A stretch of 64,000 nt of DNA from Cyclobacteriaceae bacterium (GCA_019638355.1 JAHBTY010000001.1:868001-932000), one strand, 5' to 3'; positions 10,683 to 19,306 are shown, counted from the stretch's first letter. The notes: generated by a model from the letters alone, not told the origin. A program made the numbers and translations.

Positions 10683-10716
10683 TTCAACATTCAAAACTCA
10701 GGTCTTGAATGTTGAA
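10683..10716 (-). terminator. Hairpin between rtcB and the TPR gene
   Basis: The 12-base arms TTCAACATTCAA and TTGAATGTTGAA are perfect, with a ten-base loop, and begin 23 bases after the rtcB stop. It is A/T-rich without a U-run, so it could be a weak terminator or a mobile palindromic repeat. The adjacent CTTGAATTTTGAA echoes one arm. Confidence 0.45.
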
Positions 10717-10738
10717 TTCTTAAACCTTGAATTTTGAA

Positions 10739-12154
10739 TCAATCTTCTGCAGGCGAATCATCGCCACACATTCTTACAATCTTCGGAGTAAAAGCTCCGA
10801 GCACTTCCACCAGTTCATCCTGATAACGCATGACTTTCCGGATATCCTTATAAGCCATGGGCGCTTCATCCAATCCGCCTCCCAATAATGTTACTTCATG
10901 CCGTTGCAATTCCTGCTTCATCATTTTATTGGTGATGGAATTTTTAGCGGCACTTCGCGACATCATTCTTCCCGCTCCGTGCGAAGCGGAGTTGAGTGAC
11001 ATAGCATTACCTTTTCCTTTCACAATAAAGCCAGGAGCAGTCATCGAACCAGGAATAATTCCCAGTACACCAGCACCCGCAGGTGTTGCTCCTTTACGAT
11101 GCACAATTACTTCGGTGCCATCAGCCAACTTTTCTTTCCAGGCAAAGTTGTGATGATTCTCTACCCGAAATAAAGACTGCTCGCCCAATGCGGCTCCAAT
11201 CCTTTCGTGAATCTGATGATGATTAGCCGAAGCATAATCACCAGCTAAATTCATCGCCAACCAATATTCTTGTCCGGCTTCTGTGTTTAAGTCGAGCCAT
11301 GCAAGACTTGCTGCATCGCCAGGCAACAAACAATTTTGTTTAGCTACGCGAGTGTAGTGTCTGGCAATTTCAGCGCCTAATCCACGTGAACCCGAGTGGG
11401 ACAATACTGCGAGGTATTTTCCAGCAGCAAGTTTCCATTCATTGTTTTCGCCAAGATTTATCAATCCAAACTCAACAAAATGGTTTCCGCTTCCGGATGA
11501 ACCAATCTGCATCGCTGCCTTACCTTGCAACGGTTTTAGTATCGTGATCTCTTTAAACAAATTCCGATCAAGCACTTCATGTTCTTTCGGGCGTTTAAAT
11601 ACTTCGCGGCCAAAACATGTATTGTCCAACAAGATTTGTTTCAGGTTGGCCTGATGTCTTGATAAAAACTTTTCATCCAATGGATAAGCAGTTAAACACA
11701 TTCGACAGCCAATATCTACACCTACTCCATACGGTATTACAGCATTGTGTGTAGCCAATACTCCACCAATCGGTAAACCGTAACCTTGATGAGCATCGGG
11801 CATTAACGCTCCGGCAACTGTTATCGGCAACTTCATGGCAATCTCCATCTGGTTACGCGCACCTTCTTCAATCTCAGCGCCTCCGTAAATCTGATAGTCG
11901 ATTCTGTTTTTCAACAACTCATGCACCAACGATTTTTTTTCGGATGGTACAAGGGCCAATGCAGTTTTGCTCCAGATAGAATCCTTTATAAACGCTTTCG
12001 GGTTTATCAGTACTGCTTTCAGTTCCTCGTATATTTCTTCCTTCTCGCTTCTGCGGTAGTACTTCAATACGGTATTGATCGCAGTACCGATTGCTTTTCC
12101 TTCCGGATAACCCAATTTAATCAGGTCCTTTCCGCTTAACATTTTCCTTTTCAT
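10739..12154 (-). CDS. rtcB: RNA-splicing ligase RtcB
   Basis: A Mn2+- and GTP-dependent ligase that joins RNA ends bearing 2',3'-cyclic phosphate (or 3'-phosphate) and 5'-hydroxyl, used in RNA repair. Hallmarks are the metal site segment GVGVDIGCRMCL, GSSGSGNHFVEFG, HSGSRGLG, NHHQIHERI and the guanylation region HRKGATPAG with SHGAGRMMSRSAAKN near the C-terminus. The product has 471 residues. The ATG at 12154 is preceded by AAAGGAAAAATT, a recognisable ribosome site, and is preferred to an in-frame ATG 15 codons upstream. No archease or RtcA neighbour is present. A structured, terminator-containing leader lies upstream (12243-12368). Confidence 0.95.
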   Translation of the reverse strand: MKRKMLSGKDLIKLGYPEGKAIGTAINTVLKYYRRSEKEEIYEELKAVLINPKAFIKDSIWSKTALALVPSEKKSLVHELLKNRIDYQIYGGAEIEEGARNQMEIAMKLPITVAGALMPDAHQGYGLPIGGVLATHNAVIPYGVGVDIGCRMCLTAYPLDEKFLSRHQANLKQILLDNTCFGREVFKRPKEHEVLDRNLFKEITILKPLQGKAAMQIGSSGSGNHFVEFGLINLGENNEWKLAAGKYLAVLSHSGSRGLGAEIARHYTRVAKQNCLLPGDAASLAWLDLNTEAGQEYWLAMNLAGDYASANHHQIHERIGAALGEQSLFRVENHHNFAWKEKLADGTEVIVHRKGATPAGAGVLGIIPGSMTAPGFIVKGKGNAMSLNSASHGAGRMMSRSAAKNSITNKMMKQELQRHEVTLLGGGLDEAPMAYKDIRKVMRYQDELVEVLGAFTPKIVRMCGDDSPAED

Positions 12155-12242
12155 AATTTTTCCTTTCTGTTTCGCTATGGGCAAAACAATTCCACACATC
12201 GTTCCTGATGTTAAAAATTTTAAAACTTGTCCGTGGTAAAAT

Positions 12243-12368
12243 AAAAAAACCCGGACTGCCCGGGTTTTCAGTTAATTGATCAGATACTGATCAACTGAAA
12301 ATCCGAGGCTTAAACCCAATATCGCTACCGGGTTTGTTGATTTTATATGGTGCTGTTATTTTTAGCAT
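12243..12368 (-). ncRNA. Structured leader RNA or small RNA upstream of rtcB, attenuator-like
   Basis: Read on the minus strand, three stems are possible in order: AAACCC with GGGTTT (12335-12312); a long imperfect palindrome, TTTTCAGTTGATCAG with CTGATCAATTAACTGAAAA (about 12303-12264); and the terminator at 12268-12246. The 5' AAACCCGG can also pair with the terminator's CCGGGTTT, and the GG before the palindrome can pair with the CC that opens the terminator, so the folds compete. A promoter lies immediately upstream. A 25-codon ORF (ATG at 12368, TGA at 12291) runs through it and ends inside the palindrome. It may be an attenuator or a free-standing small RNA. Confidence 0.55.
12246..12268 (-). 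terminator. Rho-independent terminator in the rtcB leader
   Basis: The stem AAAACCCGG/CCGGGTTTT has a five-base loop and is followed on the minus strand by T7. It lies 92 bases before the rtcB start codon, so it ends transcripts before rtcB unless disrupted. Confidence 0.85.
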
Positions 12369-12372
12369 GGCG

Positions 12373-12404
12373 CAAAGATAAATTTGTTTGCTTCTAACTT
12401 CAAA
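12373..12404 (-). promoter_or_regulatory. Bacteroidota-type promoter for the rtcB leader
   Basis: On the minus strand a TTTG box is separated by 20 bases from TATCTTTG, which fits the TTTG/TAnnTTTG consensus. Transcription should begin near 12366, at the head of the structured leader. Confidence 0.7.
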
Positions 12405-12499
12405 GCAAGTACTGCAAAAATATTTTTTCTGCTGTAGAAAGCTTCTGATCAATGAATCCAGAACATTCTATATCATTGTGCCCTAATAAAACCACACTT

Positions 12500-13081
12500 A
12501 TGAAAGTGAAATTTGTTCTCACGTTGTTCCTTGCTGTAAGTCTTGTTACCACTTTTGCTCAGACCGAATCTAACTACCGACCGGTTCGCTTTTTAATTAG
12601 TGGCGCACTTGAATTTGGTGGTGATGAGTTGCAAAGAGTTCTATTTACCAATGGCGACACTCAATCAGTGAATGCCGGTCAGGGTGGCTCTATCGCGATC
12701 GGTGCTCAGATTCAATTTCCAAAAGCTGACAAGTTTTTAATTCGAGGCTCTATTGGTTATAAATACCTAACCACCCAAGCTGATAACGTTCACATCCGAC
12801 TTACGCGCGTACCTATGCAACTTACCGCCAATTTTATGGCGGCACCTAAATTAAGATTGGGTGCAGGTATTGTTACTCATACCGGTGTCAAGTTTAATTC
12901 GGGTGGCCTTGGCGGTGACATGACTTATACGAGCAATACCGGCCCGGTCTTTGAAATTGCCTACTATGGTATAGGTCTTTCATTCACAGCATTAAATTAC
13001 ACCGATCAGAATAACGAGACTTATTCTGCCAATGCATTTGGTATCACCTTTTCAGGTGTGCTGCCGGGTATGAACAAATAA
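12500..13081 (+). CDS. Outer-membrane beta-barrel-like protein, hypothetical
   Basis: The ATG at 12500 begins a clear signal peptide (MKVKFVLTLFLAVSLVTTFAQ). An in-frame ATG 16 codons upstream would only add a hydrophilic extension. The mature part of about 170 residues alternates polar and hydrophobic residues and is rich in glycine and aromatic residues, with strands such as FLIRGSIGYKYLT and LRLGAGIVTHTGVKF. This suggests a small outer-membrane beta-barrel. The final residues do not form a clear barrel-ending Phe signature. No specific family was recognised. Confidence 0.6.
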   Translation: MKVKFVLTLFLAVSLVTTFAQTESNYRPVRFLISGALEFGGDELQRVLFTNGDTQSVNAGQGGSIAIGAQIQFPKADKFLIRGSIGYKYLTTQADNVHIRLTRVPMQLTANFMAAPKLRLGAGIVTHTGVKFNSGGLGGDMTYTSNTGPVFEIAYYGIGLSFTALNYTDQNNETYSANAFGITFSGVLPGMNK

Positions 13082-13084
13082 GCA

Positions 13085-13459
13085 TTAAGTTTTCTTTCGT
13101 GCACCCAGTAAAGTGCTGATGAAACAAATTATAAGTAATACACTGTACTCAACTCCGTTTCGGCCGGCACCAACAACAAACCAACCTTCACGGCTATGTA
13201 CTAATATTATACCCATCAGCAGTTGTAAGATAAACAAGATGCCGATGGGCATAACCCAACGGTTAAGCATCAACAAAATAGCACCGACAATTTCGAATAG
13301 TGTAATTGCCCAGGCAGAATAAGGTGGAAGACCAAAGTTTGCAAGAAAGCCATCAAAGGGAGTAACACCATTATTAACAATCCGTGCAATACCATGAATT
13401 AACATATTGGCGGCAGCCGCCATGCGGATTATGATTAAAGCAAGTTTCCCATTATTCAT
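13085..13459 (-). CDS. DoxX-family inner-membrane protein
   Basis: This 124-residue protein has four predicted transmembrane helices and the DoxX-like pattern. An N-terminal helix (ALIIIRMAAAANMLIHGIAR) is followed by a loop with GLPPYSAWAITLFEIVGA, a third helix (MPIGILFILQLLMGIILV) and a fourth (SVLLIICFISTLLG). DoxX proteins are small quinone- or redox-linked membrane proteins; the reaction here is unknown. It is convergent with the preceding gene and divergent from the transporter at 13508, 48 bases away. Confidence 0.75.
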   Translation of the reverse strand: MNNGKLALIIIRMAAAANMLIHGIARIVNNGVTPFDGFLANFGLPPYSAWAITLFEIVGAILLMLNRWVMPIGILFILQLLMGIILVHSREGWFVVGAGRNGVEYSVLLIICFISTLLGARKKT

Positions 13460-13507
13460 AAGGTATGGATTTGAATCAACAAACTTCTATTTTTAGATCA
13501 CCCAGAT

Positions 13508-14773
13508 ATGAGTGCTCCATCTAAGATAAGAAGTGTTGTGTTATGGTCGCTAATTTCGGCTGCTTTTATTGGGCCGGGTACTATTACAACCGCGGTAACA
13601 GCCGGTGCATCTTTTCAGTTGAGCTTGTTATGGGCAGTAGTATTTGCTACTGTAGCCTGCCTTGTATTGCAAGAAGTATCGGCCCGCATTATTATCAGCA
13701 GTGGACTAACCTTTGGTGAGTGCATTGCTAAAGTTTTCAAATTGGGTTGGATAAAGTGGTTGGTGGCTATTCCGGTTTTACTGGGTTGCGCAGCATACGA
13801 AGCGGGGAATATTCTTGGTGCAGTTTCAGGGTTGTCACTTTTAACATCAGTTCATACAAAACTATTAACATTTATTATTTCAATTGCGGCTGCCACAGTT
13901 TTATGGCGCAGTGGTTATAAACTCATCTCAAACCTAATGATCTTGTTGGTGCTAACAATGGCTGTTGCTTTTGCAGTACTTGCACTAAAATCAAATTTTA
14001 CATTTCCGGAATTAATTAAAGCATCGGTAATACCAGATTTACCGAATGGTAGCGAATGGATTGCTTTGGCATTAGTGGGTACTACCATTGTCCCCTACAA
14101 TATTTTCATGGGGTCGGCAATCAGTAAGGGTAGCACGATTTCGCTTATGCGGATTGGGTTAGTAATATCAGTGATAATAGGTGGTTTGATAACAACCTTC
14201 ATTTTACTGGCCGGAACGGTGGCTGGTAGTTTTACTTCCTTTCCGGCTCTTGCCGAAACATTGCAAACCGATATTGGCTCGTGGGCAGCATGGGCATTGG
14301 GTATCGGATTGTTTGCAGCCGGATTTTCATCGGCCATCACCTCGCCCTATGCAGCCTCTTTGATTGCATCAACAGTGTTACGGTCGCAAAATAAAAATCA
14401 CACGCGGTTGGTTTGGATAATCGTATTGGTTACCGGGTTTGGTTTTGGCATTAGTGGTGTAAAGCCCATTCCGGTTATATTGGCCGTGCAAGCATTAAAC
14501 GGTTTTGTATTACCCTTGCTTACTTACTTTTTGATCAGGATGGTAAATGATACCAGTTTGGTGAAGCCTGAATTTCAACACGCAGCCTGGTACAATGGTG
14601 TTTTGCTTTTAATCTTTGGAACTACTGCACTAATCGGAATAAATAATATCAACAAAGCCATTAGCGATGCATTTAAAGTAACATCGCACTTTGAAATTGT
14701 AGTGGTGTTAACGATTGCTTTGCTGGTTGTAGTTGCCGTGCAATTATTCAGGCTTCGGAGAAATGCAACCTAA
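13508..14773 (+). CDS. Divergent Nramp-family transporter
   Basis: This 421-residue inner-membrane protein has about 11 helices. It aligns by eye with Nramp (MntH) transporters: helix 1 GPGTITTAVTAGASFQLSLLW corresponds to the usual DPGN-containing segment, and helix 6 TTIVPYNIFMGSA to the usual M-P-H-N segment. The metal-binding residues differ: the Asp and Asn of DPGN are Gly and Thr, and the Met-Pro-His is Val-Pro-Tyr. It is therefore in a non-canonical Nramp clade, and the transported ion cannot be assumed to be Mn2+ or Fe2+. Confidence 0.82.
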   Translation: MSAPSKIRSVVLWSLISAAFIGPGTITTAVTAGASFQLSLLWAVVFATVACLVLQEVSARIIISSGLTFGECIAKVFKLGWIKWLVAIPVLLGCAAYEAGNILGAVSGLSLLTSVHTKLLTFIISIAAATVLWRSGYKLISNLMILLVLTMAVAFAVLALKSNFTFPELIKASVIPDLPNGSEWIALALVGTTIVPYNIFMGSAISKGSTISLMRIGLVISVIIGGLITTFILLAGTVAGSFTSFPALAETLQTDIGSWAAWALGIGLFAAGFSSAITSPYAASLIASTVLRSQNKNHTRLVWIIVLVTGFGFGISGVKPIPVILAVQALNGFVLPLLTYFLIRMVNDTSLVKPEFQHAAWYNGVLLLIFGTTALIGINNINKAISDAFKVTSHFEIVVVLTIALLVVVAVQLFRLRRNAT

Positions 14774-14782
14774 GAGATCAAT

Positions 14783-15943
14783 TTAAATCAACTTCGCTAA
14801 GGTACTGATGTAGCGCTCGGGCACTTCGCCTTTGGTGGCAATCTGATAATCGTTATAGCTGCATGGAATAATGCTATTGCGGGTATAGCGCGCACCGGGT
14901 TGGTGATAGGCTACTTCCATCCACCACTTCTCTGTTACCTTACTTTTATAGAAGGTAATAGTTTCAGGTTCGGCAGCCATTGATACTACGTACTTTAAAA
15001 AATCGTTGCTCTTAAAATTGGTATCGTGCTTACGATGGTAAAAGCCTTCAATGAAATACCAGATCATGGTAGCAATTACCGAAGCTGTCTTTTTAGTAGC
15101 ATCGTCAAAGTCAGGATTGTATTCATAAAATCCGGCCGAGCTTAATTTTTCATTCATGCCTGCATACCAGCACAGCTGGCACGCTTCTTCACCAGTTAAT
15201 CCGAAGGGTTGAGCTTTGGCATTGCCGGGCGCATCGGATGAACGAATGGCTGTAATATCAAAACTCATTAAATCGGCATTGCGAATGGCGGGTTCCATCT
15301 CGGCAAGGTTGGTGCGCATTTGCCCGATTCGAAATGCTTCGAAATATAATTTTTCAAGAATGGCGGCCGAAGCAGGATCAATCAGATAAAGCTGATGTGC
15401 GAGGTGTGTATAGCTAAGCAGGTAGTTGGGCTCGTGCAGTAAAATTTTATGAATGTGTTGACTGGCTTTGTCAGCCTCGCGGTGATCGTCCAGGTCTAAA
15501 AATGCATCGATGTTAAGCAAGCTGATGAGTTTCTCCATGTCTTCGTAACCACGGTATTGACCGTAATCCAGATCGTGCGTACCCCCTAAAATCAAAGGCA
15601 ATACATTGTTCTCTAATAAAATGCGACAAACTTCGCTGATGCGCACATAGGTTTCGTCCAGGTCGATACCAGGTTTCAGATTACCGAGATCAACAATCCG
15701 ATATGCGCCCGTTCCTTTTTTCAGGTTATAAAGTTTTTTCCGGATTTCATCAGGGCCATTGGCACTACCGGAATTTGTGGTGGTGCCGCGGTCTTCTTTT
15801 ATCCCCACAATGGCAATGTGTGCACCTTTATAATCAGGCATTTTATCGCCATACACCCGAATGCTTTTGAATAGCGAATTCGGTGTATAGGTTTTTTGAT
15901 AGATGGATTCGTCAATTGGGGAGAAGAGTATGGTGAGATCCAT
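14783..15943 (-). CDS. Arginase/formimidoylglutamase-fold protein with altered metal site
   Basis: This 386-residue protein belongs to the ureohydrolase superfamily (arginase, agmatinase, HutG). The three signature regions are recognisable: LPLILGGTHDLDYGQ (usually GGGHD), INIDAFLDLDDHRE (usually DAHxD) and LMSFDITAIRSSDAPG (usually SxDxDxxDPxxxPG). Several expected Mn2+ ligands are replaced, notably the His of DAH and the second Asp of SxDxD. The protein may be a divergent hydrolase with another metal arrangement or a non-catalytic relative. Its start overlaps the hepT stop by one base, so it is probably the last gene of the mntA-hepT transcript. Confidence 0.75.
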   Translation of the reverse strand: MDLTILFSPIDESIYQKTYTPNSLFKSIRVYGDKMPDYKGAHIAIVGIKEDRGTTTNSGSANGPDEIRKKLYNLKKGTGAYRIVDLGNLKPGIDLDETYVRISEVCRILLENNVLPLILGGTHDLDYGQYRGYEDMEKLISLLNIDAFLDLDDHREADKASQHIHKILLHEPNYLLSYTHLAHQLYLIDPASAAILEKLYFEAFRIGQMRTNLAEMEPAIRNADLMSFDITAIRSSDAPGNAKAQPFGLTGEEACQLCWYAGMNEKLSSAGFYEYNPDFDDATKKTASVIATMIWYFIEGFYHRKHDTNFKSNDFLKYVVSMAAEPETITFYKSKVTEKWWMEVAYHQPGARYTRNSIIPCSYNDYQIATKGEVPERYISTLAKLI

Positions 15944-16296
15944 CAGAATTTTAGTTTTGATTTAACTTGAATGATTTGAACTTTAAAAATTGGGATGTCT
16001 TTTTTAACAATATTCCAAAGTCGCTTTGGTAGAATACCAAAATAATCGTGAGCGATTACGTCTCTTAGTCCAGCGATACTTTTCCATGGAATATCAGTGA
16101 ACTGATTCTTTACGTCTACCGGAATATTTTTAACAGCTTCGCCAATTATTTCTAGTCTTCTGGCAATAGCATCTTGCTTTTCAAAATTGAACTGAAAGTC
16201 TTCTTCTGAAAGGTTAAGTGAATAGTCCTCAATTTTTTGAATGCTCTCCAAAATATCATCAATAAAATGACGAAACTCTCGCACTTTTTTACCCAT
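15943..16296 (-). CDS. hepT: HepT-like HEPN toxin (DUF86)
   Basis: This HEPN-domain ribonuclease toxin of about 117 residues carries the conserved R-x4-H-x-Y motif (RDVIAHDY) near its C-terminal third. In characterised systems the tyrosine of this motif is the residue AMPylated by the antitoxin. The start at 16296 gives MGKKVREFRHFIDDILESI and overlaps the end of mntA by eight bases, the usual arrangement for this pair. A longer in-frame extension upstream lies inside mntA and is rejected. The toxin is inferred to cleave RNA when free of modification. Confidence 0.88.
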   Translation of the reverse strand: MGKKVREFRHFIDDILESIQKIEDYSLNLSEEDFQFNFEKQDAIARRLEIIGEAVKNIPVDVKNQFTDIPWKSIAGLRDVIAHDYFGILPKRLWNIVKKDIPIFKVQIIQVKSKLKF

Positions 16297-16573
16297 AAAT
16301 GGGGATAGGATTTTCGAGAATATACTTTTTAAGCGCGGGCTTAACAGCCCGATATTCAACCAAATCTACACTGCGATGCAAGGCTGCTTCAAGATCTAGC
16401 TTTATACCAATAAAGTCTAATAGACTATATGAATCATCTAACTCAACTAAAATATCAACATCACTATTACCAGTAAAGGTACCATCTGCCATAGATCCAA
16501 AAATAGCTGCCTTCGTTACCTTATGCCTTTGTAAAATAGGTGTTGTAATATTTTTGATTTGGTCAATAGTCAT
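16289..16573 (-). CDS. mntA: MntA-like minimal nucleotidyltransferase antitoxin
   Basis: This small nucleotidyltransferase has the exact G-S-x10-D-x-D motif (GSMADGTFTGNSDVD) and the helix SLLDFIGIKLDLEAAL typical of MNT partners of HEPN toxins. In the characterised family it AMPylates HepT and blocks its RNase activity. The start at 16573 (MTIDQIKN) leaves a normal N-terminus of about 25 residues before the catalytic motif. It lies upstream of hepT and overlaps it. It is preceded by the nqrF terminator-like hairpin. Confidence 0.88.
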   Translation of the reverse strand: MTIDQIKNITTPILQRHKVTKAAIFGSMADGTFTGNSDVDILVELDDSYSLLDFIGIKLDLEAALHRSVDLVEYRAVKPALKKYILENPIPIYG

Positions 16574-16594
16574 ACCGCTAGTAAAGTTAAACAA

Positions 16595-16616
16595 AAGCCC
16601 CGCATTTGCAGGGCTT
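16595..16616 (-). terminator. Terminator after nqrF
   Basis: The stem AAGCCC/GGGCTT has a ten-base loop that includes a further TGCA-type pairing. It is followed on the minus strand by TTGTTT and lies 27 bases past the nqrF stop. Confidence 0.65.
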
Positions 16617-16642
16617 CAAGGTTATCTCAATTATTTGAAAGG

Positions 16643-17935
16643 CTACCCCCCAAAGTCGTCAAAGCGAACGTTTTCTTTTGGAATACCCATGTCGTCCAGC
16701 ATTTTTAGTACTGCTGCGTTCATCATTGGCGGGCCGCAAAGGTAAAACTCTACATCTTCGGGCGACTTATGTTTCGAAAGGTAATTATCGTACAAACACT
16801 TGTGTATAAAACCGATGTAACCATCACCATCTTTATCATCTAAACTCTTTTTCACTTTCCAGTTGTCTTCCGGAAGCGGTTCCGATAAACCGATGTTGAA
16901 CTGGAAGTTCGGAAACTCTTGTTCGATTTTGCGGAAGTGTTCTACATAGAACAATTCTTTCTTTGAGCGGCCACCGTACCAATACGAAACTTTACGGTTG
17001 GTTTTTTCTGTATGGAACAGGTGGAATATCTGCGCGCGTAAAGGAGCCATACCGGCACCGCCACCAATGTAAATCATTTCGCGTTGGGTCTTGTTGATAT
17101 GGAATTCACCATACGGACCAGAAATCGTTACTTTATCGCCCGGCTTGCGCGAGAATACATACGATGAACAGATACCGGGATTAACATCCATCCATTTGTT
17201 GTTGGCACGATCCCATGGTGGGGTGGCAATACGAATATTCAACATTACAATGTTTCCTTCTGCCGGGTGGTTAGCCATCGAGTAGGCGCGGAAGATGGGC
17301 TCATCGTTTTTCATTTTCAGATCCCACAACTTAAACTTATCCCAATCGCCCTGAAATACATCTTGTTTGTGGCCCAAATCAGGATGGGGAGTAATGTCCA
17401 TCGTTTTAAAATCCACCGAAAGAGCAGGCACATCAATCTGAATGTAACCACCTGCTTCAAACTTCAACGTTTCACCCGGAGGCAGTTTTACAACAAACTC
17501 TTTAATAAAGGTAGATACGTTGTAATTGCTTACTACTTCACACTCCCACTTCTTGATACCAAAAATTTCTTCCGGAATTCGGATGTCAAGGTCTTGCTTC
17601 ACTTTAACCTGACAACCCAGGCGCACGTGTTCTTTTTGTTCCTTACGGGAAAGGTGGCCCACTTCGGTAGGTAGAACATCGCCCCCGCCTGATTCTACTA
17701 CGCACTTGCACATGGCGCAGGTTCCGCCACCCCCACAGGCAGAAGGCAGAAATATTTTTTCATTTGCAAGCGTGGTAAGCAGTGAGCTACCAGCTGAAAC
17801 GGTAATGGTTTTTTCACCATTGATAACAATTTTTACGGGCCCGGATTGGACCAACTTTTTCTGAGCGAAAATCAAAAGCCCTACCAGTAATAGAATAACT
17901 ACGGTAAAGGCAGCAATTGAAGTGAAGATTAACAT
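16643..17935 (-). CDS. nqrF: Na+-translocating NADH:quinone oxidoreductase subunit F
   Basis: NqrF takes electrons from NADH through FAD and a 2Fe-2S centre into the sodium-pumping complex. An N-terminal transmembrane helix (about 1-25) is followed by a ferredoxin domain with [12 protein letters not shown] and a further Cys (LGCQV). Next come the FAD segment RAYSMANHP and the NADH-binding region, with [10 protein letters not shown] and the C-terminal YLCGPPMM. The start at 17935 is chosen because it begins directly at the membrane helix. The other nqr subunits are not adjacent, as hom lies upstream and mntA downstream, which is unusual. Confidence 0.93.
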   Translation of the reverse strand: MLIFTSIAAFTVVILLLVGLLIFAQKKLVQSGPVKIVINGEKTITVSAGSSLLTTLANEKIFLPSACGGGGTCAMCKCVVESGGGDVLPTEVGHLSRKEQKEHVRLGCQVKVKQDLDIRIPEEIFGIKKWECEVVSNYNVSTFIKEFVVKLPPGETLKFEAGGYIQIDVPALSVDFKTMDITPHPDLGHKQDVFQGDWDKFKLWDLKMKNDEPIFRAYSMANHPAEGNIVMLNIRIATPPWDRANNKWMDVNPGICSSYVFSRKPGDKVTISGPYGEFHINKTQREMIYIGGGAGMAPLRAQIFHLFHTEKTNRKVSYWYGGRSKKELFYVEHFRKIEQEFPNFQFNIGLSEPLPEDNWKVKKSLDDKDGDGYIGFIHKCLYDNYLSKHKSPEDVEFYLCGPPMMNAAVLKMLDDMGIPKENVRFDDFGG

Positions 17936-18079
17936 GGATATCGATTTACCTTGAGCCACAAATATAGGCATGGAAGTGAAAACACGCCATTAGAATGGCA
18001 TTGAAATATTATGGATGAAGGCCTTAAACAAAACTGGCAACCCGATGATTGCCAGTATGTTGTTTAAGTGGTTGTGGAA

Positions 18080-19306
18080 TCAGGCCGTTAGGCGCTCAAC
18101 AACCACCGGCTGTGGAGCTACTGTAAGGTTTGGGTGAGGTGCGAGAATAACACTTACATCATCGCGCCCGGCCCATTCCTGAAGTTTTTCAAGGTGTATG
18201 GTTCCTTGCAGGTATTGATGGCCTTTGCCCTGATAGCCGCCTTTAAAATTTTCAAAGTCGCTGCTGCTGATGGATGTTCCTTCCGGGAAGCTGACCACTA
18301 CATCTACCAATGCCTCGTTTGAGAAGGGCAGGCCATCGCCTTGTGTAAACTTTTTATACTCGTAGCGATAATCGAATGTAAGTGCCGAAATATCGGAAAG
18401 CACGGCCGACCCGGTAGGATAACTACCCGCACCTTTGCCAATAAACACTTGCTTTTCCGCGAAAGCGCCTTGCACCAATACTGCATTGTACTCGTTGCGC
18501 ACAGCCGCAAGCGTATTATCCAATGGAATAAACTGCGGAGCCACAAAGCCAACAATGCTGCCTTTGAGTTTGTAGGCACGCGCCACCAGTTTAATGGTAA
18601 GATTATTTTCGCGCGCATATTTTAGATCAACAGCCGAAATGTTTTGAATGCCTACGTTAATGATGTTTTCCGGTTTAACAAACACTCCGAATGTATGTGC
18701 AATGGCAATGGTGAGTTTGTATTTTGGATCGAAGCCTTTTACATCCAACGATGGATCAGTTTCGGCAAAGCCAAGATCTTGTGCTGCCTTCAATGCTTCG
18801 GCATAACTTTTTTTCTCGTCAAATACTTTGGTGAGAATATAGTTGGTAGAACCGTTGAAGATACCTTCAATGCTGGTGATCAAATCATTATCGTAATACT
18901 CCTCCAGGTTGCGCAAGATGGGAATACTGCCGCACACTGAACCTTCGTACAGGATGGAGCGATCATATTTTTGTTGCAGATCATAGATTTCTTCCAAATG
19001 TTCGGCCAGCATTTTTTTGTTGGCGGTAACTACGTGCTTACCGTTTTGAATTGATTTTTTAACAATATCAAACGCTGCAGTGGCATCGTCAATCAATTCA
19101 ACCACCACATCTATTTCGGGGTCGTTTAAAATATCGTTGGCTTCGTATGTAAAGTAGTTTGTATCAATAATGCGCTGTTTATCGCGATTCTTAACACAGA
19201 TTTTTTTTATTTCGGCCTTAACTCCGTGCGTTTCGTTTAATACGTGATAAAGGCCTTGCCCCACACATCCAAAACCAAACAAGCCTAACTTTAATTTCTT
19301 CTTCAT
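18080..19306 (-). CDS. hom: Homoserine dehydrogenase
   Basis: It reduces aspartate semialdehyde to homoserine, the branch point to methionine and threonine. The N-terminal NAD(P)-binding fold has GLFGFGCVGQGLY, the catalytic region shows GSVCGSIPIL and GIFNGSTNYILTK, and the substrate segment is AETDPSLDVKGFDPKYK. At 408 residues without an ACT or aspartokinase domain, it is the monofunctional form. It overlaps metX by four bases (ATGA) and is the last gene of the SAM-riboswitch-controlled operon, so here it feeds methionine synthesis. Confidence 0.93.
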   Translation of the reverse strand: MKKKLKLGLFGFGCVGQGLYHVLNETHGVKAEIKKICVKNRDKQRIIDTNYFTYEANDILNDPEIDVVVELIDDATAAFDIVKKSIQNGKHVVTANKKMLAEHLEEIYDLQQKYDRSILYEGSVCGSIPILRNLEEYYDNDLITSIEGIFNGSTNYILTKVFDEKKSYAEALKAAQDLGFAETDPSLDVKGFDPKYKLTIAIAHTFGVFVKPENIINVGIQNISAVDLKYARENNLTIKLVARAYKLKGSIVGFVAPQFIPLDNTLAAVRNEYNAVLVQGAFAEKQVFIGKGAGSYPTGSAVLSDISALTFDYRYEYKKFTQGDGLPFSNEALVDVVVSFPEGTSISSSDFENFKGGYQGKGHQYLQGTIHLEKLQEWAGRDDVSVILAPHPNLTVAPQPVVVERLTA

